The position numbers and the translations under genes are program-made. The notes under the pieces are model-generated. The model saw only the letters and a program-made list of their open reading frames with translations, did not search any database and had not been told where the DNA came from. Below, piece after piece: positions 15,664 through 25,046 of a stretch of DNA of 64,000 nt (position 1 is its first letter; each line of letters starts with the position of its first letter). Location of the stretch: the NCBI RefSeq assembly GCF_036345255.1, contig NZ_CP107783.1, positions 372,001-436,000 of the forward strand. The letters are read 5' to 3'. Origin of the DNA: Streptomyces sp. NBC_00569. GTDB lineage: Bacteria > Actinomycetota > Actinomycetes > Streptomycetales > Streptomycetaceae.

Positions 15664-16869
15664 TCACCAGGTGACGGGCAGCGCGAGGGGATAGCGCCAG
15701 ATCGATGTCGCGTTCCACTGGAGCTCTTCCGCGGGCTTGGCCAGCGCGAGGCGAGGAAAGCGCTCGAGGAGCGTTCCGAGGGCGATCTCGATTTCCGCGG
15801 CGGCCAGCGGAGCGCCCAGGCAGTGGTGGGCGCCCCACCCGAACGTCATGTGAGGCGGACCGGAACGTTCCAGGTCCACCTCGTCGGGGCGGTCGAACTT
15901 GCGCGCGTCCCGGTTTGCGGTCAGGTACGAGACATGCACGATGTCGCCCGCCTTGATGGTCACCCCGCTCATGGACACGTCTTCCATGGCCACTCGGGGG
16001 ATACCGACCCCCTTGCGGAAGGGGATGAAGCGCAGGAGTTCGTTGATCGCCCCGGGCAGCAACTCGGGGCGCTCGCGCACGGTCGCGAGCAGATCGGGGC
16101 GAGTGAGCAACAGGTAGGTCAGGTTGCCGATCTCGTACGTCGTCGTATCCTGCCCAGTGATCAGCAGGACCATGGCCATGACGGCCAACTCCTCGTCATT
16201 GAGGATCTCGTCGCCGTCGCGGGCCGTCGCCAGCACGCTGATCAGGTCGTCACCGGGATTCTTGCGACGCTGAGCGGTCAGTGTCGCAAAGTAGGCGCGC
16301 AACTCGGCCTTCGCCCGTACCGCGGCGTCCCGGTTCGCGACCCCGACATCCATCATCGTCCGGGCGTGGGCGCGCAGCTGCGCATGGTCCGCCTCGGGGA
16401 TCTCCAGAACCTCACAGATCGTGATCAGAGGCAGTGGCCCGGCAAGGTGCTCCATGATGTCGGCGGGCGTACCGTGTCCCGCCATCTGTTCGAGCAGTTC
16501 GTCGACGACATTCTGAGTACGCAGCCTCATACGTTCGATGTGCGCCGGGGCGAAGCCCTTCGACACAAGGCTGCGCAGGCGGCTGCCGGCCGGGGGGTCC
16601 ATCAGATTGATCGCCTCGGACTGGACGATCGGCTCGGGTGTCATGCGCGGGAAGTCACGGCCGGCGACGGCATGACGGCTGAAACGCCGGTCCGTGGTCA
16701 CCGTCCGCACGTCGTCATAGCGGGTGACGAGCCACGCCGTACCCTCGCCGAAGGGCAGCCGGATCCGGGAGACAGGTCCCTCGTTCATGAGCTGTCTGAG
16801 CATCGGATCGAACTCGAGGGCCTCGGCGAAGTCGAATGGACATTGACGCGCTTCGGAGCCGGTGGTCAT
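15664..16869 (-). CDS. Cytochrome P450, CYP158-like (flaviolin coupling)
   Basis: 401 aa from ATG 16869, GGAG 8 nt upstream. The heme-binding loop FGWGAHHCLG places the thiolate at Cys350. The I-helix LLITGQDTTTYE holds the oxygen-activation T–T pair, and the K-helix ELLRF the ExxR-type region (NELLRFIPFR). Soluble bacterial class. In S. coelicolor the P450 beside rppA (CYP158A2) couples flaviolin to dimers and trimers; synteny and length fit that role. A separate 514-bp gap means it may not share an rppA transcript. Confidence 0.85.
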   Translation of the reverse strand: MTTGSEARQCPFDFAEALEFDPMLRQLMNEGPVSRIRLPFGEGTAWLVTRYDDVRTVTTDRRFSRHAVAGRDFPRMTPEPIVQSEAINLMDPPAGSRLRSLVSKGFAPAHIERMRLRTQNVVDELLEQMAGHGTPADIMEHLAGPLPLITICEVLEIPEADHAQLRAHARTMMDVGVANRDAAVRAKAELRAYFATLTAQRRKNPGDDLISVLATARDGDEILNDEELAVMAMVLLITGQDTTTYEIGNLTYLLLTRPDLLATVRERPELLPGAINELLRFIPFRKGVGIPRVAMEDVSMSGVTIKAGDIVHVSYLTANRDARKFDRPDEVDLERSGPPHMTFGWGAHHCLGAPLAAAEIEIALGTLLERFPRLALAKPAEELQWNATSIWRYPLALPVTW

Positions 16870-17588
16870 GCGGATCTCCAGGTGAGTGGCACCTACTGCT
16901 GCTCTGGACCCGACAGCCGTTCCCCTCTTGCCGCCCGGCCATACCCGATTCGCCCGCATGCGCCCAATGGTTCATCCGTGCCGGTCAGGGCGGCTCGCGG
17001 CAATCTGCAATTCAACGAGGCGCGGACGCGGAGTTGCTCCGCACCCGTTGTGCACGGGCGGCGCAGACGCGCGAGCAGTGTGTACTCCAGCCGGCATCGG
17101 GTCCGGCTGGAGTACACACTGCTGTCTTGTCGGGGACACGAGGGCCTGAGGTGGTTCTCCGCTCCCCATCCCCGTTCCCGGCCACGGCACCCATCGCTGA
17201 GCGCCTCACCGACCGGGAGGGCGCCGCAGCGCTCCTGTCCCGCCCGACCGCTGCCAGGTCCAGTGATCCCTGATTCGGCGCCGACAGCGTGACCGCGGAC
17301 TTCGAGCGCGACGCTGCTACTCCTCCCTACCGACGCTGGGGCACAGTCGCCCGACGACCGGGCCCGCCGCGTAAGTCGCTGCCTGCGCCACGACCAGGAG
17401 GAGGTGATGCTGGGCACGCCGAGCCGACCATGGAGTCGCGGCTCTCCCGAGGAGGGCTCACCTGCGCCGGACGGACGCGGGTGTGGGGCGCCCGACCCGC
17501 GGCCCGGCGCCTCACACCCGTCAGTTCGTGACCCGTACGGCTCGCCTGCCCGGAATTTCCTGCCGTGCTCCACGCCCCGGGCTGGCCG
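16870..17588. other. 719-bp gap upstream of the P450
   Basis: No gene recognised. The outstanding feature is the long perfect inverted repeat at 17074–17123. Open frames on both strands lack domains and ribosome-binding sites. Confidence 0.45.
17074..17123. repeat. Perfect 21-bp inverted repeat
   Basis: The left arm 17074–17094 begins AGCAGTGTGTACTCCAGC. The right arm 17103–17123 is its exact complement, with an 8-nt loop CATCGGGT. It lies 205 bp upstream of the P450 start and about 470 bp from the acylase stop. No T-tract follows on either strand. It could be a bidirectional terminator, a regulator site or a mobile-element scar. Confidence 0.75.
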
Positions 17589-19823
17589 TCACATGCCGGG
17601 GCGGTACCTCCGCTCGACGTGCCCCTTGAGGTCCTCGGGATAGAAGTAGACGGGCCGCAGGGCGCCCCGCGCATAGCGTTCGGCCTGGTCGCCGAAGTGT
17701 GGCGAGTCGGGGTGTCCGCTCACTCCGCCCGCCGTCACCGCCCAGGCCCGCAGCCGCGGCCCGAACTCCACGACCGCCACGAAACTGTTGCCACTGGTTC
17801 CGTAGTAGCGCTTGGTTCCCGGGTAGGCCTTCGCTCCGAACGAGGCGAGCGAGCCCCATCGCGAGGAGGTGAAGGGCACCGGAACGCTGGGCTTGTCGTC
17901 GCTGAACTCCTGAACGATCGCACCGTCGTTGCGCTGGTAGCGGTTGATGTCACCCCACGGCACCTGCCGGCTGCCGAAGTCCCGCTCCAGCCGCTGGACC
18001 GCCGTCTCAAGTGCGCCGAGCTTCTGCACGTCCGTGGCCCGGTCGGCGATATAGTCCCACACCGACAATCCCGCGTTCGCCGCCGCCTGGGTCGTGAGTG
18101 CCCACATGTCCTCGCCCCAGAACACGGCCACTGATGTTGCGGTCGAGTCCGCGGACCACCGGAAGTCCCAGTCACGCAGCAGTCCGACCGGACCGGCCAG
18201 CTTCTCCTTCTGCCCATTCCCCTTGGGCAGTTGGTCCCATGCCGCCACGAGACCCGGCAACAGCCGCGCGAACGCAGTGAGATACGGGTCGAACGCGGCC
18301 TCGATCAGCGTCTGCGGGGTGAAGTCGTCGCGCGCGGTCAGTACCCGGATGGCATGCGGCCCGCGCGGGTTCTCACCGAACCGGTCGAAGTAGCGCGGAT
18401 AGTCGGCCTTGTGAGGGCTGTCCGCGCCGGCCGCGGTCCAGGGCCAGTTGTTGGTGTTGAACGCCCAGCCGTTCTTCGGGTTCACGGCCTGCGGCATGCT
18501 GTCCAAGGTGTGCAGGCCATGCCAGTCGGTCGCGGGGTCACTGCCGTCGACGGCCTTGAGATAGTCGAAACGGTCGTCCCTCACCGGCATGAACTGAGGC
18601 ATCAGGAAGGCGATCTCGCCCTTCGAGTCCGCGAAGAGCGTGTTGTTCGAACTGTTCGCCTTCAGGCCCGCCACCTTGAGATAGCCGGCATAGTCCCGCG
18701 TCGTCGTGCGCAGGTAACTCTGCTGGAGCGCCTCCACCGGCTTGTTCATCAGCGCACACGCGACCCACTTGCCGTCCGTCTCGCGCACGATCGGGCCGTG
18801 GTGCGTTGCGTACGTCGTGAAGGTGCGCTCCTTCACCCCGCCGTCATCGGTACGGAAGGAGAGCGTGACCTTCTTCGTCGTGACAGGGCGCAGTTCGTCG
18901 CCGTAACGGTAGGAGCGGGCACCGTCGGCCCCCGTCACGATCGTCTCGGCGAACTCGTCGATGTTGTCGACACCGCTGGTCGTGTGCATCCAGCCCGTGT
19001 CCGAGTTGAAGCCCTGGTAGATGAAGAACTGCCCCCAGGTGGCGGCGCCGTAGGCGTTGAGTCCCTGGCGGCTCGTCACATGCTGTTCCGCGCGGAAGAA
19101 GAAGCTGGTGTGCGGGTTGATCAGCAGCAGCGCGTGGCCGTCCCGCGTGTGGCTGGGTGCGATCGCGAAGCCGTTGGACCCCGTGGGTTCGCGCTGCACG
19201 AGACCGCGCTCCTCGTCGGTCATCGGCACGTCGCGCTTGTCGTAGAACGCTTCGAGCTGGGTGAGCAGCACCGATTCGATGTCGCCGCCGATGCTGCCTT
19301 CGGAGAAGCTGAGCGGCATCCACGGCTCGAACCGGTCGAGCACCCGCGGGCGCACCTCGGGGTGTGTCGCGAGGTAGTGGTTGAGCCCGTCCGCCCAGGC
19401 CCGCATCAACGAACGCAGCCACGCCGGGCACTTGGCGTAGTCCTTCTTCAGCTCCTCCGGGTCGAGGAACAGCCGCTGGCGCAGGTCCTGCCATATCGCG
19501 CTCTCGCCCTCGACCTCGGCGAGACGGCCCATCGCGACGAGGTAGTTCTGCTCGATCCGGTTGAAGTCGTCCTCAGCCTGGGCGTACATCATCCCGAACA
19601 CCGCGTCGGCATCGGTCTCACCCACGACGTGGGGAACACCCCAGTCGTCCCGCGTGATCGTGACCCGTTCGGCATGTCGGTGCCGGCGGGCCTCGTCGGG
19701 CAGTGCCTGCGTCGGCAGCGCGAACGCGGTACCGGTCCGCAGCCCGGCAGCGGCAACGGCCAGCCCGGCCGCTCCACCCAGAACGCGGCGCCGGCTCACC
19801 CCGGAGTTCTGCGCATGGCTCAT
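17589..19823 (-). CDS. Secreted penicillin acylase-family Ntn hydrolase
   Basis: 744 aa from ATG 19823 (GGAG 7 nt upstream). A twin-arginine signal, SRRRVLGGAAGLAVAAA, covers residues 10–28. Like other penicillin/AHL acylases it is made as one chain cleaved before the nucleophile. The EPTGSNGFA motif places Ser216 as the new β-subunit N-terminus, giving an α-subunit of about 175 aa after signal removal. Downstream HTTSGVDNIDEFAE and AFNTNNWPW match the β-subunit. Family members hydrolyse penicillins, acyl-homoserine lactones, cyclic lipopeptides or echinocandins, so the substrate is open. Monocistronic. Confidence 0.9.
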   Translation of the reverse strand: MSHAQNSGVSRRRVLGGAAGLAVAAAGLRTGTAFALPTQALPDEARRHRHAERVTITRDDWGVPHVVGETDADAVFGMMYAQAEDDFNRIEQNYLVAMGRLAEVEGESAIWQDLRQRLFLDPEELKKDYAKCPAWLRSLMRAWADGLNHYLATHPEVRPRVLDRFEPWMPLSFSEGSIGGDIESVLLTQLEAFYDKRDVPMTDEERGLVQREPTGSNGFAIAPSHTRDGHALLLINPHTSFFFRAEQHVTSRQGLNAYGAATWGQFFIYQGFNSDTGWMHTTSGVDNIDEFAETIVTGADGARSYRYGDELRPVTTKKVTLSFRTDDGGVKERTFTTYATHHGPIVRETDGKWVACALMNKPVEALQQSYLRTTTRDYAGYLKVAGLKANSSNNTLFADSKGEIAFLMPQFMPVRDDRFDYLKAVDGSDPATDWHGLHTLDSMPQAVNPKNGWAFNTNNWPWTAAGADSPHKADYPRYFDRFGENPRGPHAIRVLTARDDFTPQTLIEAAFDPYLTAFARLLPGLVAAWDQLPKGNGQKEKLAGPVGLLRDWDFRWSADSTATSVAVFWGEDMWALTTQAAANAGLSVWDYIADRATDVQKLGALETAVQRLERDFGSRQVPWGDINRYQRNDGAIVQEFSDDKPSVPVPFTSSRWGSLASFGAKAYPGTKRYYGTSGNSFVAVVEFGPRLRAWAVTAGGVSGHPDSPHFGDQAERYARGALRPVYFYPEDLKGHVERRYRPGM

Positions 19824-20289
19824 GAGTTGCTCCACTCTCCTTCGAGGATCAGGGGATCGTTCGGCTTCACCCGGTGTGGTGAGCGGTGGTCCGCGTGCCC
19901 GCCCGTTGGCGCTCTGGCCACCTGGTACGGCGCTCCCGTCGCCCTTCGCCCATGAGACCTCGACGGGATGACGCCCTCGGCCATCACCCTGATCGTCACC
20001 CCCACCGCGCAGCCGGCAACCACGACCGAGATGACCACCCGGACGGCACACGCACGTTCCGGTGATCACCTACGCGGACAGTCCTATCCAGGAAGCAGCG
20101 CCCTGACAAGGCCTCACCCCACCGCAATCGGAAGTACTTCGTCCGGTGAATGGCCACTGTCCCACCTGCGCGACTGCCGACAGACTTCCGTCGTGACGGG
20201 CTGTCACCAGGGGGAGATCAACATCCGTACTCGGGCAGTTCCTCAGGCAGTCCTTCGGCCGATTCCACAGAGAACCGCTTGGCGTCCTG
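19824..20289. other. 466-bp gap, no gene seen
   Basis: Lies between the acylase start and the decayed GntR gene. Open frames on the plus strand have no recognisable content. The acylase promoter is expected near 19830–19950. Confidence 0.35.
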
Positions 20290-20815
20290 CACCGGCAGAG
20301 GCGTGCAGGGGCAGAACACGCACACCCTCGGCACCCGCATCGTGGGGGCAACTTGCTCGAAGACGCCACCATCGGGAGGTGCCGCGGCCTCGCGACGGGC
20401 AGCCCCTCATGAGCGGACTGGCCGACGTCCGCCCCCTCGTGGAACCCGCCGCGCCGTCCAACGGGCAGCTTTCCACCACACCGACGACGACCTGCAGGCC
20501 GTCCCGACAGCGCTGGAGGCAATGGCCCACGACGCCCGCTCCCCCGCAGCCGCCGCCCGAGGCGGACGCCGCGTTCCACCGCACCCTGCTCAACGCCACC
20601 CGCAACGAAACGCCGGCCCGCATGGACATGCTGCTGGAGCCTGGCCTGTGCACATGCGACCCCGCCGTGCACGCCCACGATCACGGCACCGATCCCGTAC
20701 CCAGCCACCAGGTCGTACTCGACGCCGCCCGCGACCATGCCCCCGTCCGCGCCGAGCTCGCCCTGCACGAGCTCCTCACCGAGGCCCACTCGACGAACGC
20801 CGTCAGTCATCACCG
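20290..20815 (+). pseudogene. Decayed GntR/FadR-family regulator (FCD type)
   Basis: Pieces of one regulator occur in different frames. Near 20321 THTLGTRIVG is followed by NLLEDATI after a shift, the usual N-terminus before the winged helix. At 20409 LADVRPLVEPAA starts the FCD domain. A shift then gives TDDDLQAVPTALEAMAHDA, and a shift back gives EADAAFHRTLLNATRNE … PVPSHQVVLDAARD … ALHELLTEAH (to about 20795). Helix-turn-helix residues are missing and at least three frame changes are needed. Relatives regulate sugar-acid catabolism. Confidence 0.65.
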
Positions 20816-20905
20816 GCAGTCACCGTCATCGGAACGTGTAACTGATGCCCATACTCGACCGGATTTGCCGGCTCCCGCATGGCGAGAGGTGGACCTTACG
20901 AGGGA

Positions 20906-21607
20906 TCAGATCGAAGCCTCGTCGGTCAGCGAGGACACGGCTGAAGCACGGAGGACCATGAGCGAGTCTTCCAAGGTCGCCACCATGGCAAAGGGGAACC
21001 GGTCGAGCTCAAGACAGAGTGCGACGTCATCGGGATGGACTCCTTGACGCACTCCCTCCGCCAGCTCGGCGGCAGCGCGAGACTCGCCGGCGCGGCGGAG
21101 GAACTCAGCTGCATCCGTCCCAGCGCCGGTGGCTCTCCGAGCGATGTATTGAGCACACGCCAGATCTTCATCGGCCTGCCCATCCTCGCCGGTGACCACG
21201 AACGTGACGCTGCCACTCTTGTTCGTCCGCAAGAGCCGAGCAGTTGCCTCCGCGACCACGAAGCTGGCACACAGCACCAGCGACGCCTCCTTGACCGCCA
21301 GGGCGCCGACCGTCCCTGCCGTGGTCTTCTGCACAACGGTCCGCCCGCCAAGGTCGAAAGACCGCATCAGCCCCGGCGAGTTGACAGTGTCGAACCCGGG
21401 CGCGGACGGACCGTCTTTGAGCGCCACCCAATCCGGGTGGCGAGTTTTGAGCGCGAGGGCTTCGTCCAGCGACTCAGCAAGAACGATCTTCTCCGCCCCC
21501 CGGGCAAAGGCCCAGGCAGCCACAGTGAAAGCACGCATGACGTCTACCACGACCGCCACAGACGGGGCCTCGACCAGATCAGCGATGCCAAGGAAACGAG
21601 CGTTCAT
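20906..21607 (-). CDS. 2-phosphosulfolactate phosphatase-like (ComB family)
   Basis: 233 aa from ATG 21607. Family landmarks are [20 protein letters not shown] near residue 23, [17 protein letters not shown], and [17 protein letters not shown], which match ComB, a Mg-dependent phosphatase of coenzyme M biosynthesis in methanogens. In actinobacteria the same fold occurs without coenzyme M genes, so the true substrate is probably another phosphorylated small acid. The gene stands alone between pseudogene debris and a 665-bp gap. Confidence 0.8.
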   Translation of the reverse strand: MNARFLGIADLVEAPSVAVVVDVMRAFTVAAWAFARGAEKIVLAESLDEALALKTRHPDWVALKDGPSAPGFDTVNSPGLMRSFDLGGRTVVQKTTAGTVGALAVKEASLVLCASFVVAEATARLLRTNKSGSVTFVVTGEDGQADEDLACAQYIARRATGAGTDAAEFLRRAGESRAAAELAEGVRQGVHPDDVALCLELDRFPFAMVATLEDSLMVLRASAVSSLTDEASI

Positions 21608-22272
21608 CCGGTCATGATCGCGTATGCCCGACCCGAAGCACCCCGGCAGTGATGCGCATCACGTCACCGGTCTCGGAACGCGGCGCCTCCGGCCGCCTCC
21701 GTCGCGAAGGCAGTGCGCAATGACACGCCTGCTCAATCGCCACACGGGGGCACCCGCCCACGGTCCCTGCGGCGGGTACGGGGCACTCCCGCCCACGCGA
21801 TCCGCTCAGGTGGATTACGCCGGGCCGCATATCTACCCGGCGCAAGAGCGCCGCGGCATGTCAAAGGCGAAGTCGGATGGGGCGATTCGGCGTGAGCACG
21901 TGCCCGGACGCTGATGCCGTTCGCCGGTCTCCGTCTCTGTGAGGCCATCGCTGGCGCACAGCCTTGAGCTGCACGATCCGCGAGACCGGGGCCGACTCCT
22001 GCCGCCTCGCCAACAGCCGCACTCGGGCCGGGGAATCCGCCGGAGGCTGCTCACATCTGCCGTCCCACGCCGGGCGGTGGCGTCACCTACTCGCCGACGC
22101 GGGCCGCAAACAGCGGTACGTCAGCCAACTCGTCATAGAAGTGCCGCCAACGTCTCGGACATGGCCCGAATTGACGCGCGCTTCCCGCCACAAGGGCCTC
22201 GTCGCCCGATGACCGAGCAAACCCGCTGACCGCAGCGCCGTCCCTTCCCGTGAACGTCTACGAGCGCGCCGA
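21608..22272. other. 665-bp gap, no gene seen
   Basis: Both strands contain short frames only. A stretch around 22070–22190 reads like degraded coding sequence (GRWRHLLADAGRKQRYVS) but no family was recognised. The adjacent genes both point away to the left, so promoters for ComB may lie near 21620–21700. Confidence 0.35.
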
Positions 22273-22863
22273 TCAGCAATTGACGTGGGAACACATCGGC
22301 TGCTCTCGGCGCAGGTCGAGCAGCATCACGTCATGCAGGTCCGCGCTCTCCCCCCACAGCCGTGCCTCGCCGATCTTGCGGTATCCCCACGCCCGGTAAG
22401 CGGCCGACGCCGCCTTGCTTCCCGGGTGCACGTTCAACAGCACCCGCTCGGCTCCGATGCCGTCGAGCAGCATCCCGTGCAGACGACGCGCGATGCCCTG
22501 TCCACGCCACGGTCCACGCACGGCGAGTTCCATGAGCCCGAAAGTGCGGAGCCCGTCCTCGCGCCGCATGTCCTCGGGCACCGGCTCGGTCAGTTCGTCC
22601 CACCAGCCCGTGTCGGGACCGAGCGGGAAACCGTACGCCATGCCGACCGGCTCGCCGCCCTCACAACGGGCCAAGGTGGCGCGGAAGGTGCGGTTGCGCG
22701 CTTGGACGGGGAAGCGGCGGAAGGCGGCAGCGACGTCGTCCTCGGTCTCGTTGTACGGAGGCTCGGCGAACGCTTCGGCGTAGATCAGCCTGAAGGCGTC
22801 CACAGCCACTGCTGCAGTCGAGCCGCCCATGCGGTCCACCGCGATCATCCCCTGCTGCGCCAT
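22273..22863 (-). CDS. GNAT family N-acetyltransferase
   Basis: 196 aa from ATG 22863, with a GGGGGG-type purine stretch 6 nt upstream. A GNAT fold is visible: AFRLIYAEAFAEPPYNETEDDV at the N-terminus, LMELAVRGPWRGQGIARRLHGMLL (motif A, acetyl-CoA loop R-G-Q-G-I-A), then LLNVHPGSKAASAAYRAWGYRKIGEARLW (motif B). The acceptor is unknown. It diverges from a second GNAT gene at 23022 across a 158-bp gap. Confidence 0.85.
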   Translation of the reverse strand: MAQQGMIAVDRMGGSTAAVAVDAFRLIYAEAFAEPPYNETEDDVAAAFRRFPVQARNRTFRATLARCEGGEPVGMAYGFPLGPDTGWWDELTEPVPEDMRREDGLRTFGLMELAVRGPWRGQGIARRLHGMLLDGIGAERVLLNVHPGSKAASAAYRAWGYRKIGEARLWGESADLHDVMLLDLRREQPMCSHVNC

Positions 22864-23021
22864 GTGGTGCCCCCCTCGGACGGTCGCGCAATTACGCTCA
22901 CAGACTCCTGGACAGTGGCACCCACGCTCCAGTCCCGACCGCTCTCAGGCCACAGGCGGCCGGGGCGGAGAAACGGGAGACCTTCCGCGGTCGTTGTCCC
23001 GTCAGGAGGCAGAGTAGGGGC

Positions 23022-23525
23022 ATGTCTACGTACGAGACGATGTCGGTCCACCTGGGGACCGAGCGGCTCATACTGCGGCCGTGGGCCGAGTCGGACGCCG
23101 CTGAGCTGCGCGCTCTCCACTCCGAACGCGGCAACGGGACGCCGACGGTTGAGCACACCCGGACGATCATCGCGCATCAGCTCACCGCAGCGGCGACGAC
23201 GGGGATTGCCCTGCTGCCCATCCAGCGCCGTGAAGAAGGCGACTTCATCGGCTATTGCGGATTGATCACCGGCCGCGCCACCGTAGAGGAGCCTGAAATC
23301 GCGTATGAGTTGTTCCAGCGCGCGCATGGGCGTGGTTATGCCACCGAGGCCGCCGGTGCGGTGCTCGACGCCGCCATGGCGACCGGGCGGAAACGGCTCT
23401 GGTCGACCGTCCGCCCCTGGAACACACCGTCGTTGCGTGTCCTTGAGAAGCTCGGGTTCGAGCGGGATCACGTTTCCACGGACGACAGCGGTGAAGTCGT
23501 ATGGCTCACACGCTCGTTGCGGTGA
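23022..23525 (+). CDS. GNAT family N-acetyltransferase, RimJ/RimL-like
   Basis: 167 aa from ATG 23022; AGGAGG lies 12 nt upstream. LGTERLILRPWAESDAAEL is the typical RimJ/RimL opening. GDFIGYCGLITG and EIAYELFQRAHGRGYATEAAGAVLDAA supply the acetyl-CoA loop, and WNTPSLRVLEKLGFERDHV closes motif B. Such proteins acetylate protein N-termini or small amines; nothing here fixes the acceptor. Confidence 0.88.
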   Translation: MSTYETMSVHLGTERLILRPWAESDAAELRALHSERGNGTPTVEHTRTIIAHQLTAAATTGIALLPIQRREEGDFIGYCGLITGRATVEEPEIAYELFQRAHGRGYATEAAGAVLDAAMATGRKRLWSTVRPWNTPSLRVLEKLGFERDHVSTDDSGEVVWLTRSLR

Positions 23526-23629
23526 CGCGGGTCGTCGAGTCCCCAGGCCCTCATGCTCACGTGATCGAGTGCGCTCAGGCAGGGTGGGCGGCTCGACGGC
23601 AGTGGTGGCCGGCTCGGGATCGGGGTTCG

Positions 23630-24301
23630 TCAGACGATGACGGGGACCGTCTCGGCGCGGTTGGTGGACCAGTTGGTGACGATGGGCTTGTCGACGTTGG
23701 CGGTGTCGGGGAGCTTGAGTTCGGCGGGGTTGGGGTCGTTGTCGGTGAGGGCGATGATGACGTTCTCGAATTCCTTGCCGGCATTGCTCTTGGTGGTCTT
23801 GGGGCTGATACCGGTGTACGCGACGGCGGAGCCGGTGAGCTTGATGGGGTCTTCGCCACCCTGTCCGACGGGGGACGCGACGCCGTCGGCGCCGGAGCCG
23901 AAGGACACGCTGGGCGTGTTGACATCCAGGTAGCAGGTGATGCCGGACTTGGCCTTGGCGGTGACTTGGTAGTAGCCGCCGGCCTGGGACTCCGAGGTGA
24001 CCGTGAAGTCAAGGTCGTTGGTGCCGCAGGACTGCCCGTAGCCGCTCTTCCCGCCGTCGCCGGAGCCGCTCTTGCCGTCGTCGCCGGAGCCGGTCTTGTC
24101 GGTGGAGCCACTGGAGTTGGAGCCGCCGGCTGAGGAGCCTGCCGACGGGCTGCCGGAGGAGGCGGCGGCGGATGGGGTCGCGGAGCTGGCGGCGTCCGCG
24201 GTGTCGTCGTTGTTGCAGGCGGTGGTGGTGGCGGCGAGGGCCGTCACGGCCGCGGCGGCCAGGACGAGACGGGCGGAACGGGCGGCGAGACGCGAACGCA
24301 T
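23630..24301 (-). CDS. Secreted lipoprotein, DUF4232-like
   Basis: 223 aa from ATG 24301; GGAG is 6 nt upstream (the neighbouring ATG at 24304 is too close). The signal peptide ends ALAATTTAC, a plausible lipobox with Cys29. A Ser/Gly/Ala-rich linker (about residues 32–88, GDDGKSGSGDGG-type) is a cell-wall spacer. The C-terminal domain begins QSCGTNDLDFTVTSESQAGGYY and resembles the β-sandwich domain DUF4232 of actinobacterial exported proteins. Function unknown; surface-anchored. Confidence 0.8.
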   Translation of the reverse strand: MRSRLAARSARLVLAAAAVTALAATTTACNNDDTADAASSATPSAAASSGSPSAGSSAGGSNSSGSTDKTGSGDDGKSGSGDGGKSGYGQSCGTNDLDFTVTSESQAGGYYQVTAKAKSGITCYLDVNTPSVSFGSGADGVASPVGQGGEDPIKLTGSAVAYTGISPKTTKSNAGKEFENVIIALTDNDPNPAELKLPDTANVDKPIVTNWSTNRAETVPVIV

Positions 24302-25046
24302 CATGATCTCCAGCGGCTGTCGGTCACAGGTGTTTCCTGCTGACACCGATGACACTAGGGCCGAGTCGATCCTGAAATGATCCTGTGAATGTCCGGGTTC
24401 TGTCTCAGCAACTTCGGTTCCAGGAAACGGCGTTGGATTGCGCCAACCCCAGCTCAAGGGGCATGTCCGAGACCAGGCGCCAGAATCGCGCCATCGCAGG
24501 ATCGATGGCTCCGCGATCACGGCACCGCGCCCACCTCTCCCGGGAAAGACCAGCCGGCGCCGGCACCGAAGAGACCGGCCGAACAGCATCGACACGGCAG
24601 AAGGTCCGGGAGATCCGGCGTCGGCTCCGCCGACCTCGTTGACGGCCCCTTCAACGTCGTGCCGGTCGCCCCACCAGTTGCCGCCCGTCCCTCGTTACCT
24701 GCGGCCCACACTCGTCCGCTTCCTCGGTGACCAGGACGAACCTGGCGGGAAAGGTGGAGGACACGGATCTGGTCGAACACCTGCGGGGGTGTGCGTGGCC
24801 ATGGAGCCCTTCCCCGACGGGGTGTGTGCGCACCTGCTCGGGTGTCGCCCCGGCCTTCCCTTCAGCGGCTTACGTGCCGACCTTCCATTCAATCGCCGGA
24901 GCCGACCTGTCGCAACGTGAGTGAGATGGTGCGGGCGCAGTGGCTCGGGACCACCATGGAGAGGCGGCACCGTGCCGCGCGGTATCACCATGGAGAAGCG
25001 GCACCTGGCCGCTTCGCCGCTTCGGGCCAGACACCGGAGGTGCACG
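24302..25046. other. 745-bp gap with a short direct repeat
   Basis: No gene recognised. Near the end, CACCATGGAGARGCGGCACC occurs twice (about 24951 and 24987), 36 bp apart and differing at one position. It lies just upstream of the membrane-protein gene. ATG codons in the repeats are not followed by a matching new reading frame. Confidence 0.4.

Noticed and set aside
19968..21047. 359-codon plus-strand frame as an intact gene
   Set aside because: Only the part from about 20409 resembles a GntR FCD domain, and that part needs frame changes; the rest is Pro/Thr-rich noise.
24438..24920. 160-codon plus-strand frame in the 24.3–25.0 kb gap
   Set aside because: No ribosome-binding site, no domain, and Pro/Arg/Ser-rich composition as in non-coding high-GC DNA.
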